From Actibacterium naphthalenivorans (GTDB taxonomy: Bacteria > Pseudomonadota > Alphaproteobacteria > Rhodobacterales > Rhodobacteraceae): a stretch of DNA of 64,000 nucleotides. The notes under the pieces were generated by a model. The model saw only the letters and a program-made list of their open reading frames with translations. It did no database searches and was not told the origin of the DNA. Positions 1-7,631 of this stretch are shown piece after piece. How positions within the stretch are numbered: position 1 is the first letter of the stretch; each line of letters starts with the position of its first letter. The position numbers and the translations under genes were made by a program. The stretch covers positions 124,001 to 188,000 of the forward strand of contig NZ_JACIEQ010000004.1 in NCBI RefSeq assembly GCF_014196965.1, in the 5' to 3' direction.

Positions 1-39
1 GCAGGCGACGAGCCCGCCCTTGAGCACCAGCCCGCTCAT
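1..39 (-). CDS. Amidohydrolase (dihydropyrimidinase/allantoinase-like), N-terminal fragment
   Basis: A minus-strand ATG at 39 overlaps the stop codon of the preceding gene in an ATGA arrangement, and 13 codons are readable before the window ends: MSGLVLKGGLVAC. This short stretch looks like the first beta strand of cyclic amidohydrolases (dihydropyrimidinase, hydantoinase, allantoinase), which often begin with an LVxKGGxV pattern. The four-base overlap indicates translational coupling to the PuuE-like gene, so it is probably the seventh gene of the operon. The family call rests on 13 residues and on context, so it is tentative; that a coding region starts here is more secure. Confidence 0.45.
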   Translation of the reverse strand, partial: MSGLVLKGGLVAC

Positions 40-932
40 GCCGCCGGGGGCGGCGGGCAGACGCCTGCGAAATGACGCGCCACATCGGCGCGCCCGGCGA
101 ACCACACGCCCTCGGTTGCGCGGATGTCGGCCAGGAAGCCGCGCAGCGCGTCGAACCGCGCCGGCTGACCCGAGACGCGGTTGTGCAGGCTGATCGTCAT
201 CAGCCGCGGCGAGCTCCGGCTTTCGCGCAGCAGCGTGGTGAACGCAGAGGCCAGATAGGCGCGGAAATCCTCGGCCGTGGGCAGCTTGGCGCTGGCCAGG
301 CGGTTGTCGTTCAGCGTGAAGCTGTGCGGTACGATCAGCCGCCCGTCATGCCAGAAAGGCAGATCGTCGGCATAGCTGTCGGCGTCGTAGAACAGGCATT
401 CATGCTCTGCGATCAGCGCGCGGGTGCGGACCGATGGCGCATAGCGGCTCTGCCAGCCGGTCGGCGGCCGCCCGATGGCGCGGGTGATGCCCGACACGGC
501 ATTGGCGATGGCGGCGCGTTCCTGTGCGTCGTCCATCAGGAAATGACGCATGAACCGGTCGCCATGGGCGCAGACATCCCAGCCCGCTTCGGCGATCAGC
601 CCGGCGGCGTCGGGGTTGCGCGCCAGCGCCTGTGCGCAGGCCGAAACCGTCGGTGGCAGGTCCAGCTCGGCAAAGAGATCGGCCAGCCGCCAGAACCCGG
701 CACGGCTGCCGTATTCAAAAAGGCTTTCGGCCACCAGATCGCGCGTGCCGGCGGGCACCTCGCCGATGATCGCATCGGTGAGCGCAAGTTCGGTTGCCGG
801 ATCACCGTCGGGGATCGAGGGCTCGGCGCCTTCCTCGAAGTTCAGCACCACGACGATGGCCAGACCCGCCCCGCCGGGCCAGCGGAAATCGGGCTTGTGC
901 CGCCCGTAGCCGATGAAATCGCGCTGGCTCAT
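36..932 (-). CDS. Polysaccharide deacetylase-fold hydrolase, PuuE allantoinase-like
   Basis: The predicted protein has 298 residues, close to the length of PuuE-type, metal-independent allantoinases of the NodB/polysaccharide-deacetylase fold. It opens with an FIGYGRHKPDFRWPGG segment followed by VVLNFEEGAE, a pattern typical of this branch and distinct from chitin deacetylases. An AHGDRFMRH segment lies mid-protein. The ATG at 932 overlaps the amidase stop by four bases, and the stop overlaps the next start the same way. PuuE-like enzymes open cyclic amides (allantoin in the known case). Here the neighbours are a ring hydroxylase, an amidase and an amidohydrolase, so the substrate is probably a cyclic amide or imide other than allantoin (inference). 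There is no signal peptide, so it should be cytoplasmic. Confidence 0.72.
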   Translation of the reverse strand: MSQRDFIGYGRHKPDFRWPGGAGLAIVVVLNFEEGAEPSIPDGDPATELALTDAIIGEVPAGTRDLVAESLFEYGSRAGFWRLADLFAELDLPPTVSACAQALARNPDAAGLIAEAGWDVCAHGDRFMRHFLMDDAQERAAIANAVSGITRAIGRPPTGWQSRYAPSVRTRALIAEHECLFYDADSYADDLPFWHDGRLIVPHSFTLNDNRLASAKLPTAEDFRAYLASAFTTLLRESRSSPRLMTISLHNRVSGQPARFDALRGFLADIRATEGVWFAGRADVARHFAGVCPPPPAA

Positions 933-2119
933 GCGGCCCGCCCTGCCGGGAGTTGCGCGTGGAGCGTGGCGGCCATGGCCAGCAGGCGCTCCTCTCCGCG
1001 CGGGCCGGCGATGAACGAAAGGCCGACCGGCACGCCCTCGACCATCGTCGCGGGGATGTTGAGCTGGGGCAGGCGGGCGAGCGAGGCCACGCAGGTCAGC
1101 GCAAGGGTTTTCTCGCGGAACTCGATCAACTGCTCCAGACCGCCGCCCACGAAGGGGGGCAGATCGTGGGCTGTGGGGATGCAGATCACCCCGTCCGCGC
1201 CCAGCAGATCTATCATGTGCTCCGTCAGCCCTTCGCGCCAGCGCGCGGCGGGGGCGATATCGGCGGCGGTCACTGTCGCGGCCAGTGCCATGCGTTGCGC
1301 GATCGAGGCCGAGACCTGCCGCCCCTCCGCCGCCGCCCAGGTGCCGAGCGTGGCGTGAAGATCGCCCAGTTGCAGCGGGCGGAACGTATCGAGCCAATGC
1401 GCCACGCCGCCGCGATACAGATCGACCTCGGCCACGGGGCCAAGCGCCCTGGCCAGCGGCAAGAGCGCCTGCGCCACGCGGGGGTTGGGGATCGCGAAAG
1501 CATCGCGCGCCAGCAACAGGCGGGTGGCGGACAGATCGCCCGTGGGGCCGAAGTAAACCTCGCCCACACGGGACATCACGGCCGGAGAACGCGCCATCCA
1601 GCCCACGGTATCAAAGCTGGGCGCCATCGCCATGACACCGGCCACGGAGATCCGTCCGAAGGTGGTGCGCAGCCCGAAGATGCCGCAAAAGCTGCCCGGC
1701 ACCCGGATCGAGCCGCCGGTATCGGTGCCAAGCGCGAAATCGACCAGCCCGCCCGCCACCGCCGAGGCCGAGCCGGCGGAAGATCCGCCCGGCACCCTGT
1801 CGGGGGCGGCGGGGTTGATCGGCGTGCCGAAGAACTCGTTGTCGCCGAACATGCCGCAGGCGACCTCGTCGGTATGGGTCTTGCCGGCGCATTGCGCCCC
1901 GGCGGCCAGCGGAATCTGCACCGCGGGCGCCGTGGCGCGGGCGATCACCCCCGCCTTCAGCCGGTCGGGGTTGCCGCAGGCTGTCACCGCGCCTTCGATA
2001 TCGAACAGATCCTTCACCGCGAAGGAGAGATCGGCCAACGGCCCTTCCCATGTGGCGCGAAAGGGCGCGGGGCTATGCCCGACGAAGGCGGCCCGGCGGA
2101 TCGTTTCAATCTGCGTCAT
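929..2119 (-). CDS. Amidase signature family hydrolase
   Basis: This 396-residue protein belongs to the amidase signature family (AtzE, GatA and fatty-acid-amide-hydrolase type). The Ser-Ser-Lys catalytic set is visible: the lysine in FAVKDLFD (K36), the GGSSAGSAS loop near residues 111-119, and the nucleophile serine in GTDTGGSIRVPG (S137). It is shorter than GatA (about 480), which fits small-substrate amidases. I chose the ATG at 2119, which has GGAG five bases upstream; a GTG at 2125 would overlap the upstream stop and is the alternative. It lies two bases after the HpaB-like gene and overlaps the next gene by four, so it is co-transcribed. Likely role: hydrolysis of a linear amide intermediate in the same pathway (inference). 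Confidence 0.82.
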   Translation of the reverse strand: MTQIETIRRAAFVGHSPAPFRATWEGPLADLSFAVKDLFDIEGAVTACGNPDRLKAGVIARATAPAVQIPLAAGAQCAGKTHTDEVACGMFGDNEFFGTPINPAAPDRVPGGSSAGSASAVAGGLVDFALGTDTGGSIRVPGSFCGIFGLRTTFGRISVAGVMAMAPSFDTVGWMARSPAVMSRVGEVYFGPTGDLSATRLLLARDAFAIPNPRVAQALLPLARALGPVAEVDLYRGGVAHWLDTFRPLQLGDLHATLGTWAAAEGRQVSASIAQRMALAATVTAADIAPAARWREGLTEHMIDLLGADGVICIPTAHDLPPFVGGGLEQLIEFREKTLALTCVASLARLPQLNIPATMVEGVPVGLSFIAGPRGEERLLAMAATLHAQLPAGRAA

Positions 2120-2121
2120 GA

Positions 2122-3603
2122 TCACTCCGCCGCGACGTTCAGCTTGTTCTCGACGTCGAGATCGTAGCTGGCCATGAAATCATCCACCCGGGTCTTGGCG
2201 TTGTCCCAATCGAAGAAGCGGAAGCTGTTGCCGCGGGTCACGAATTGCGCGCCGGAATAGAACATCTCGTATTGCAGGTGCCGCGAGCCGAACTCTGACC
2301 CGACCGCATCCCACGCCAGTTTCATCAGCTTCACCCGGTCGTGCGAACCGGCAACGGGCGAACGCTGGGTGCGGGCGATGATGTCGGCGGTTTCGTCCGC
2401 CGCGAAATCCAGATGCGATGACGGCACCATGATCATGCCGCCCCCCGACAACAGGCGGATCGCCTCGACGATCTCGGGATAGGTCGTCTGCGCCACCACC
2501 TGCGCGGTACACAGCAGGCTGCGGTCGGGGACGAAATACTGCCCGAACTGCTCGCCTTTCGCTTCCATCGCGATGACAAGCGCATCCATGTTGGCGACCT
2601 TGGCGGCGATAAGGCCGAGCTGTTCGCGCACCTGCGGATAGGTGATGATGTTGTTCAGATCGGCGATCTTGCGCGCCAGACCCAGCAGGAAATGCAGCTT
2701 CTGCGTCAGCCGGATCATGCTTTGATAGTTCTGCATCACATGGGCGCGGGTCTGGTGCCACTGGGCCTGCGCCATCTTCAGATCCCTGTAGACGAAGACC
2801 CGCTCCCACGGCACTTTGACATCGTCGAAGACCACCACCGCGTCATTCTCGTCGAAGCGCGCGGAGAGCGGGTAGTCGAAGGTCGAGGTGGCCGCGCCTT
2901 CGTAAGAGCGGCGCGACAAGAGTTTCAGCCCCCTGGTCGCCAGCGGCATGGCGACGGTAAAGGCGTAATCCTCGTCGCCCTGCTGCAGTGCCTGAAAGCC
3001 CGACACCATGATCTCGTTCGCCAGGATACCGGAGGTGGCCAGCATCTTGGCCCCCCGGATCGTCACGCCCTCGGCGTCTTCATCAACGATGGAGGCGACG
3101 AGGTTCTTGTCGGGCTGGCCGGAGGCGGATTTCGCCTTGTCTGCCTGCGGATTGACGATCACGTAGGACAGGAACATGTCATTGTCGCGGATGTAGTCGA
3201 AATAATCGGCCAGCGCGGCGGCGCGTTTGGGATCATTCGCGCCGAACACATCCAGCCCCATGCGGAAACCCACGAAGGTCGAGGCGACGTGATCGGGCGA
3301 CCGGCCCAGCATGCCGCAGGTCTGTGCCGACCAGCGTTCGATCGACACGCGCCGCGCGACAAGCTCGGCGTGGCTGGTGGGCATCATCCAGGATTTGTTC
3401 ACCCGCGCGCCGGTCTTTGGCGAGGCGAAGGTCATCGTCTCGATATTCTCGGGTGCGGCCTGGTAATCATAAAGGGCGCAGGCCGAGGCCACGGCGCCCC
3501 TGAAGGCGGGATCGGTGGTGACATTCTCGACCCGCTTGCCATCGATGAAGACGCAGCGGTCGTCCTGAAGGCTTGCAAGGTGGGCGGCGCCGTTCTTGGG
3601 CAT
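2122..3603 (-). CDS. HpaB-type flavin-dependent aromatic hydroxylase (4-hydroxyphenylacetate 3-monooxygenase family)
   Basis: The 493-residue product matches the 4-hydroxyphenylacetate 3-monooxygenase oxygenase family in length (about 480-520) and layout. An N-terminal helical domain is followed by the acyl-CoA-dehydrogenase-like core, with recognisable family segments: NPQADKAKSASGQPD, the GAKMLATSGILANEIMV strand, VPWERVFVYRD, and LLSGGGMIMVPSS near the C-terminus. These enzymes use FADH2 supplied by a separate reductase to hydroxylate phenols or, in some members, N-heteroaromatics. No hpaC-type reductase is adjacent; a flavin reductase occurs far away at 50443-50961. The start ATG at 3603 has GGAG eight bases upstream. 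No other genes of the classical homoprotocatechuate pathway are visible, so 4-hydroxyphenylacetate is probably not the substrate. Confidence 0.85.
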   Translation of the reverse strand: MPKNGAAHLASLQDDRCVFIDGKRVENVTTDPAFRGAVASACALYDYQAAPENIETMTFASPKTGARVNKSWMMPTSHAELVARRVSIERWSAQTCGMLGRSPDHVASTFVGFRMGLDVFGANDPKRAAALADYFDYIRDNDMFLSYVIVNPQADKAKSASGQPDKNLVASIVDEDAEGVTIRGAKMLATSGILANEIMVSGFQALQQGDEDYAFTVAMPLATRGLKLLSRRSYEGAATSTFDYPLSARFDENDAVVVFDDVKVPWERVFVYRDLKMAQAQWHQTRAHVMQNYQSMIRLTQKLHFLLGLARKIADLNNIITYPQVREQLGLIAAKVANMDALVIAMEAKGEQFGQYFVPDRSLLCTAQVVAQTTYPEIVEAIRLLSGGGMIMVPSSHLDFAADETADIIARTQRSPVAGSHDRVKLMKLAWDAVGSEFGSRHLQYEMFYSGAQFVTRGNSFRFFDWDNAKTRVDDFMASYDLDVENKLNVAAE

Positions 3604-3771
3604 GGGGTAAACTCCGGTCTCGGCGGCGCAGGGGAATCTTATCCTGCGATGCACCGCGGGCATCTGGTTTGCAAACGGCCCCCGTCTCCACTTGCCCTTT
3701 TTCGGATCCGGCGACGGGGTGTCGCGGCAAGTCTGGAAAGGCGGCGCAAGTGGGTCAATCCCGCAGAAAAC

Positions 3772-3836
3772 GCCCCGCAGGCACAGGCATTTCAGAGCGC
3801 AGGGGCGGCCATATCCTGCCTGCCCCCGTGCGGGGC
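3772..3836. terminator. Large interrupted hairpin with flanking T/A tracts between operon genes
   Basis: GCCCCGCA at 3772-3779 pairs with TGCGGGGC at 3829-3836, and inner segments (GCACAGGCA near 3781, TGCC repeats near 3818-3825) can extend the structure. On the minus strand the structure is followed by GTTTTC; on the plus strand it is followed by CTTTT. It lies between the decarboxylase-like and HpaB-like genes, within a 236-base gap in an otherwise tightly packed minus-strand operon. It could therefore be a partial terminator or an mRNA-stabilising element that sets different expression of the two halves. Confidence 0.45.
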
Positions 3837-3839
3837 TTT

Positions 3840-4823
3840 TCAGGTGGCGCGCATATCGGCATCGAACATGTCCCCGGCCGTCAAATCTGTCGTCAGCAGG
3901 CCCTCGTTCCTCATGTAGCCTATCACGGTCTCCAGCGTCTCGCGATTGGCCGCGAAGCCGGCGGCCCAGTAATCCGCGCCGAGCCTGCGTTCGCTTTCCA
4001 GCAGGTGGTCGAACAGCCATGGCAGCATGACGTTGAGCGCGGCGCTGTTGAAAAGCCGTGCGCGCGCCTCGCCCTGCGCATCGCAGAGCGCGGCGTAAAG
4101 GCGCCGTGTCAGGCCCGGATTGGCCTCGGCGATCTCGCGTTTCAGGGCGAAGATATGCATCGGCGGGAAGATCCCGGTCTTTTGGTAATAGGCCGTCTCT
4201 GCCGCCACCGGATCATCAAACAGCCGCGCGACGGGGCAATCCGGATCATGGGGGGCATAGGTTGACGGGGCGCCGGCGGTGTAGAGCGCGTCGATCTTGC
4301 CGTCCGCCAGCATCTTCGCCAGCCCGCCGTCATCGCTGGCGTGGATGATCTCGAACCCGCCGGGATAGGCCTGCGGGTGCTCGTCGGCGGTGCGGCCGAA
4401 CTCCAGCCCGTTGGTCACATAGACCGGCGCCCGCATGTCGAGGCCATGGTGTTCGTCGAAAATTCCCCGCAGCCAGACGGCGGCGGCCATGTCCCAGATC
4501 GGTATGCCGACACGCTTGCCGGCCAGATCGGCGGGGGCCTTCAGCCCGGCGGCCTTGTTCACGAAGACGCAGGAAAAGCGGAAATGGCGCGAGGGAAAGA
4601 CCGGCAGCGCCAGATAGCGCCGCGCGCCTTCGAGATCACGCAGATAGGTTGCCAGCGGAAATTCGGCCGCGTCATAGGTATGGTGCGTGCATTGTTCGTT
4701 GAAAAGCTGCTGCACGCCGTGAACATGCCAATCGGCCTCGACCCCGTCGATCGTGACCGCCCCGTCGATCAGCGGCCGGATACGGTCGCAGTCAGAGGCC
4801 CCTATACTCAGTTTCAACGTCAT
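3840..4823 (-). CDS. 4,5-dihydroxyphthalate decarboxylase (Pht5)-like protein
   Basis: The 327-residue protein has the periplasmic-binding-protein-like fold shared with nitrate/sulfonate-binding proteins, but it has no signal peptide. It starts directly with a TLKLSIGASDCDRIRPLIDG segment, the hallmark of the Pht5 4,5-dihydroxyphthalate decarboxylase group. Further family features are the EFPLATYL, ALPVFPSRHFRFSCVFVN and DLAGKRVGIP segments. The length agrees with Pht5 (about 330). Co-location with an HpaB-type hydroxylase suggests decarboxylation of a hydroxylated aromatic acid (inference). The gene starts three bases after the stop of the DUF5591 gene. It could instead be a soluble ligand-binding protein, because the fold supports both roles. 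Confidence 0.68.
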   Translation of the reverse strand: MTLKLSIGASDCDRIRPLIDGAVTIDGVEADWHVHGVQQLFNEQCTHHTYDAAEFPLATYLRDLEGARRYLALPVFPSRHFRFSCVFVNKAAGLKAPADLAGKRVGIPIWDMAAAVWLRGIFDEHHGLDMRAPVYVTNGLEFGRTADEHPQAYPGGFEIIHASDDGGLAKMLADGKIDALYTAGAPSTYAPHDPDCPVARLFDDPVAAETAYYQKTGIFPPMHIFALKREIAEANPGLTRRLYAALCDAQGEARARLFNSAALNVMLPWLFDHLLESERRLGADYWAAGFAANRETLETVIGYMRNEGLLTTDLTAGDMFDADMRAT

Positions 4824-4826
4824 GGC

Positions 4827-5858
4827 TCAGCTTTCCAGTTGGTGAATGCGGGTGATCAGCACGTCGAGAAGTTCGGGCAGGGCGAGCGGTGTGGCATTGG
4901 CGCCGCCCCGCGACCAGGCCCCGCCGACACGATCGGGCGTGGTGCCGAGACGCCGCGCCAGCTGCTCTATCGCATCGGTGCAATCGGCGGTCTCGGGCAG
5001 GCAGGTGATGCGAAGCTCGGGCGGCAGGAGATCGTTGGCACCGACGAAGGCCAGCCGCTCTGTGCCGCAAAGCTTGGAGGCGGTGACGCCGTGTTCCTTG
5101 CGCGCCGCCTTTTCCAGCACGAAACTGCGGTGCGTCAGGCCGGGCGCCACCCATGAAATCCGCGCATCGTAAAGCCCGCCGATCCGTTCCATTACCTTGG
5201 CCAGCAAGGTGGCCATGATATTGTGCATCTCGACATAGGCGCGTTTCTCGTTCGCGCCCCAGATCCACTTGCCGGGCCCGACCTGTTGCGCCGTGCTGTC
5301 CGCCCGCCAGGGAGAGACCGCATTGCCGCGCTTTTCGAAAAGCCCCGGATCGTCGTAGGCATGGGAGGGCGAGGGCTTGCCCTCGTACCCGGTAACCGTT
5401 TCGTAGGGGACCAGCGCCATGGGCTCGGAAATCACCGCGCGGTGGATATACGTCCCCTTGCCGTCGCTCAGGATCGAGACGTCCATCAGCTCTTGCGGAT
5501 CGTCCGGCCCGAGGCGCGCGCAAAGCTCCTGCGCCAGCGGCTGGCGGGCGATGGGGCGGAAGCCTTCGTCGTAGAGCCGCCGGTTGATCGCCCGATGTTC
5601 CGAGGAAAAGGGATAGGGCTTTGTCGCCGTGCAGGGCAGCATCAGCAGCACCTTGCGCCCCTCTTGCGGCAGCTCCGGCATGTAGCGCTCGGTGATGAAG
5701 GCGATCCAGTCGGCGATCCGCGGATGGGTGAGGGATTCGAGGTTGTCCTGCGGGCTGTAGAGGCACAGCTCGGGGTCCAGCGCATAGGGGGGCTGGATCT
5801 TTTCCTGCGACTGGTGGAACCGGTCCGCCTTGTCTTCGACGATCACTTTGTTCGACAT
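4827..5858 (-). CDS. DUF5591 protein with archaeosine synthase (ArcS) core motif
   Basis: The 343-residue protein carries P75-C76-x3-K80-P-Y82-x2-S85-x2-H88, matching the PC-x3-KPY-x2-S-x2-H signature that defines the catalytic core of archaeal ArcS, and a later SEPMALVPYE segment that also resembles the DUF5591 domain. ArcS adds an amine (lysine) to the nitrile of preQ0 in tRNA. This protein lacks the tRNA-guanine-transglycosylase-like and PUA domains of full archaeal ArcS. The start ATG at 5858 has AAGG upstream and lies ten bases after the monooxygenase gene; the next gene follows after three bases. Its presence in a bacterial catabolic operon is unexpected. A role on a nitrile, amidine or deazapurine-like intermediate is speculation; the motif itself is directly visible. 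Confidence 0.7.
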   Translation of the reverse strand: MSNKVIVEDKADRFHQSQEKIQPPYALDPELCLYSPQDNLESLTHPRIADWIAFITERYMPELPQEGRKVLLMLPCTATKPYPFSSEHRAINRRLYDEGFRPIARQPLAQELCARLGPDDPQELMDVSILSDGKGTYIHRAVISEPMALVPYETVTGYEGKPSPSHAYDDPGLFEKRGNAVSPWRADSTAQQVGPGKWIWGANEKRAYVEMHNIMATLLAKVMERIGGLYDARISWVAPGLTHRSFVLEKAARKEHGVTASKLCGTERLAFVGANDLLPPELRITCLPETADCTDAIEQLARRLGTTPDRVGGAWSRGGANATPLALPELLDVLITRIHQLES

Positions 5859-5868
5859 CTGAAACCTT

Positions 5869-7323
5869 TCACACAGGTGTTTCGCTGGAATCGGCAAGGG
5901 CGGGATCAGGCATGGGCGCGGCCTCGGGGCGCAGTTCGGGTTCGTCATAGGCCATCAGTGCGGCCAGATGGGCGTCGGCATCTTCGGTGAAAAGCTGCCG
6001 CGTGATGCCGCGCACCACCCGCTCGGCCCCGAATTTCAGGGCCGAGATGCCGGCGGAGCAGCCCTGTGACACCATCGACGCGAAGGTGTAGCAGTAATGC
6101 CGGGCGAGCATGGCGTCGCTTTCTTCGGTCTTGCCCCGGAACTGGAAGGCATCGCCCAGATAGGGATAGCTGCCCAGCCCGTAATCCCCGGGGCCACGCG
6201 CGGGCCCGTGCCTGTCGGCCCAGGTGGCGATGTCGGCGGCCATCCGGCGCAGCTCTGGCCGGGCGGTGAAATCCACCACCATGCCGGTGCCCACGATCAG
6301 GAAATCCGCGTCGAAACCGCCCTTTGGCGTGGTGATGCGGATCTTGCCGCCGGCCTCATGCAGATCGGTGAAGGGGCTTTCATAATGGATGCGGAAGGCC
6401 CCGAACACGGCGCAGCGGTTGTAGGTGTCCTGCGGGGGCGGCTGGTTCATGCGGAAGATCCGCTGCATGAACGCCCATTTTCTCGCATCATCCAGATCCG
6501 GAAAATTGCGCAGAAAGCCGGTGAACTCCATCCAGCGATAGGGGTTCACCGGCGGCAGTTTCGGCCTGCGCACAAACATATCCACATGCGCGCCCGCCTC
6601 CAGCGCCCGGGCGGCGTTGTCGAAGGCCGAGGCCCCGCCACCCAGCACGGCGACACGCTTGCCCTTCAACGCGGCAAAGTCGATGTCATCGGCGGTATGC
6701 GCAAACAGCGGCTCGGGCAGGGCGGCGCGCGCGAAATCGGGCACCGCCCAGGCGCCGGTGGCCTCTATCCCCGGGGTCAGCACCACGGCGCGGGCGTAAT
6801 CCACCGTCTCGCGCCCCGCGGCATCGCGCTGGCGAACGGCGGTGATGCCGCCGGGAAGGGGCTCCAGATCCACCACTTCGACGCCGTGCCGGATCGGCGG
6901 GTTCACCGTGTCGCGCAGCCAGTCCAGATAATCCTGCCAGTCTTCGCGCGGGATCTTGCCAAGCTGCGCCCAGGCCAGATCCCCGAAACGGGCCCGGTAC
7001 CACGCCTCGGGCGTCAGCGCCGGTATCCCCATCTCGGGGCCGGAGACATGTTTCGGGGTTCGCAACGTCTTCATCCGCGCGAAGCTGCGCCAGGGCCCGG
7101 CCTTGCCCGGCAAGGCCCGTTCATAAAGGCGGATATTCGTCACGTTCTCACGCATCAAACCGAGCGCGATGGTCATGCCGGATTGCCCGGCGCCCACGAT
7201 CGCGACGTCCAGCACCTCGGTGCCCTCATGCTGGCGCGGAACGACCCATGGCCGCGCGGGATAGGACAGCATGTCAAGCTGGGCTTGCGCCTGCGCGGCC
7301 AACGCGTCGAGCGGATCGGTCAT
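5869..7323 (-). CDS. FAD/NAD(P)-binding monooxygenase-like oxidoreductase
   Basis: This 484-residue protein resembles flavin-containing and Baeyer-Villiger-type monooxygenases. The FAD-binding VAIVGAGQSGM motif is at residues 41-50, and a second dinucleotide-binding GKRVAVLGGGASAFD motif lies near residue 225, as expected for NADPH. It is the first gene of the minus-strand operon. Its start ATG at 7323 has AGGAG upstream, and the DUF5591 gene follows ten bases after its stop. The family oxidises soft nucleophiles or inserts oxygen next to a carbonyl; the exact BVMO fingerprint is not obvious to me, so the subclass is left open. No signal peptide or membrane segment is visible. Confidence 0.78.
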   Translation of the reverse strand: MTDPLDALAAQAQAQLDMLSYPARPWVVPRQHEGTEVLDVAIVGAGQSGMTIALGLMRENVTNIRLYERALPGKAGPWRSFARMKTLRTPKHVSGPEMGIPALTPEAWYRARFGDLAWAQLGKIPREDWQDYLDWLRDTVNPPIRHGVEVVDLEPLPGGITAVRQRDAAGRETVDYARAVVLTPGIEATGAWAVPDFARAALPEPLFAHTADDIDFAALKGKRVAVLGGGASAFDNAARALEAGAHVDMFVRRPKLPPVNPYRWMEFTGFLRNFPDLDDARKWAFMQRIFRMNQPPPQDTYNRCAVFGAFRIHYESPFTDLHEAGGKIRITTPKGGFDADFLIVGTGMVVDFTARPELRRMAADIATWADRHGPARGPGDYGLGSYPYLGDAFQFRGKTEESDAMLARHYCYTFASMVSQGCSAGISALKFGAERVVRGITRQLFTEDADAHLAALMAYDEPELRPEAAPMPDPALADSSETPV

Positions 7324-7631
7324 GGAAACTCCTGATCAGGGCGGATGGACGCCCCCGTTCAGGGGGCTGGCTTCGGGCGTGCCCGTTTCTCCGGTTGCAA
7401 CGACCTGTCTCGGCCTCCGTTCTAAGGATTTTCCGGGGTGGGGTTTAGAAGGGCGGAAGCCCCGCCCGGTGCGCTGCCAAGCGAGCAAAGAAAACACGCG
7501 CGCTCGTCCACGCTTGTGCCTAAATCTTGTTCAGCCGTGCAAGGCGCAGGGGCCGCTGGCGTGCCGGCGCCCCCCGAACAGCCCGGTGCGCGGACCCGAA
7601 GGCGCGCGCACCGGATGCCTGAAACGCCGGA
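7324..7631. other. Gap between formamidase and catabolic operon, with hairpins
   Basis: I see no credible gene in these 308 bases. A perfect 6-bp hairpin (GCCCCC at 7351-7356, GGGGGC at 7362-7367) lies just upstream of the monooxygenase start, in what would be the 5' leader of the minus-strand operon. The operon promoter should lie in this gap unless the operon is read through from the formamidase gene. No convincing -35/-10 pair is visible. Confidence 0.4.
7583..7614 (-). terminator. Hairpin downstream of the exported formamidase gene
   Basis: A perfect 10-bp stem (CCGGTGCGCG at 7583-7592, CGCGCACCGG at 7605-7614) encloses a smaller CC/GG stem with a CGAA-type loop. It begins 18 bases beyond the formamidase stop on the minus strand, where a terminator is expected. 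There is no strong T-tract after it, so termination may be partial or Rho-assisted. Confidence 0.5.

Noticed and set aside
2122-3603. Assignment as classical 4-hydroxyphenylacetate degradation
   Set aside because: None of the hpaC, D, E, F, G, H or I genes is nearby and the operon partners belong to other chemistries.
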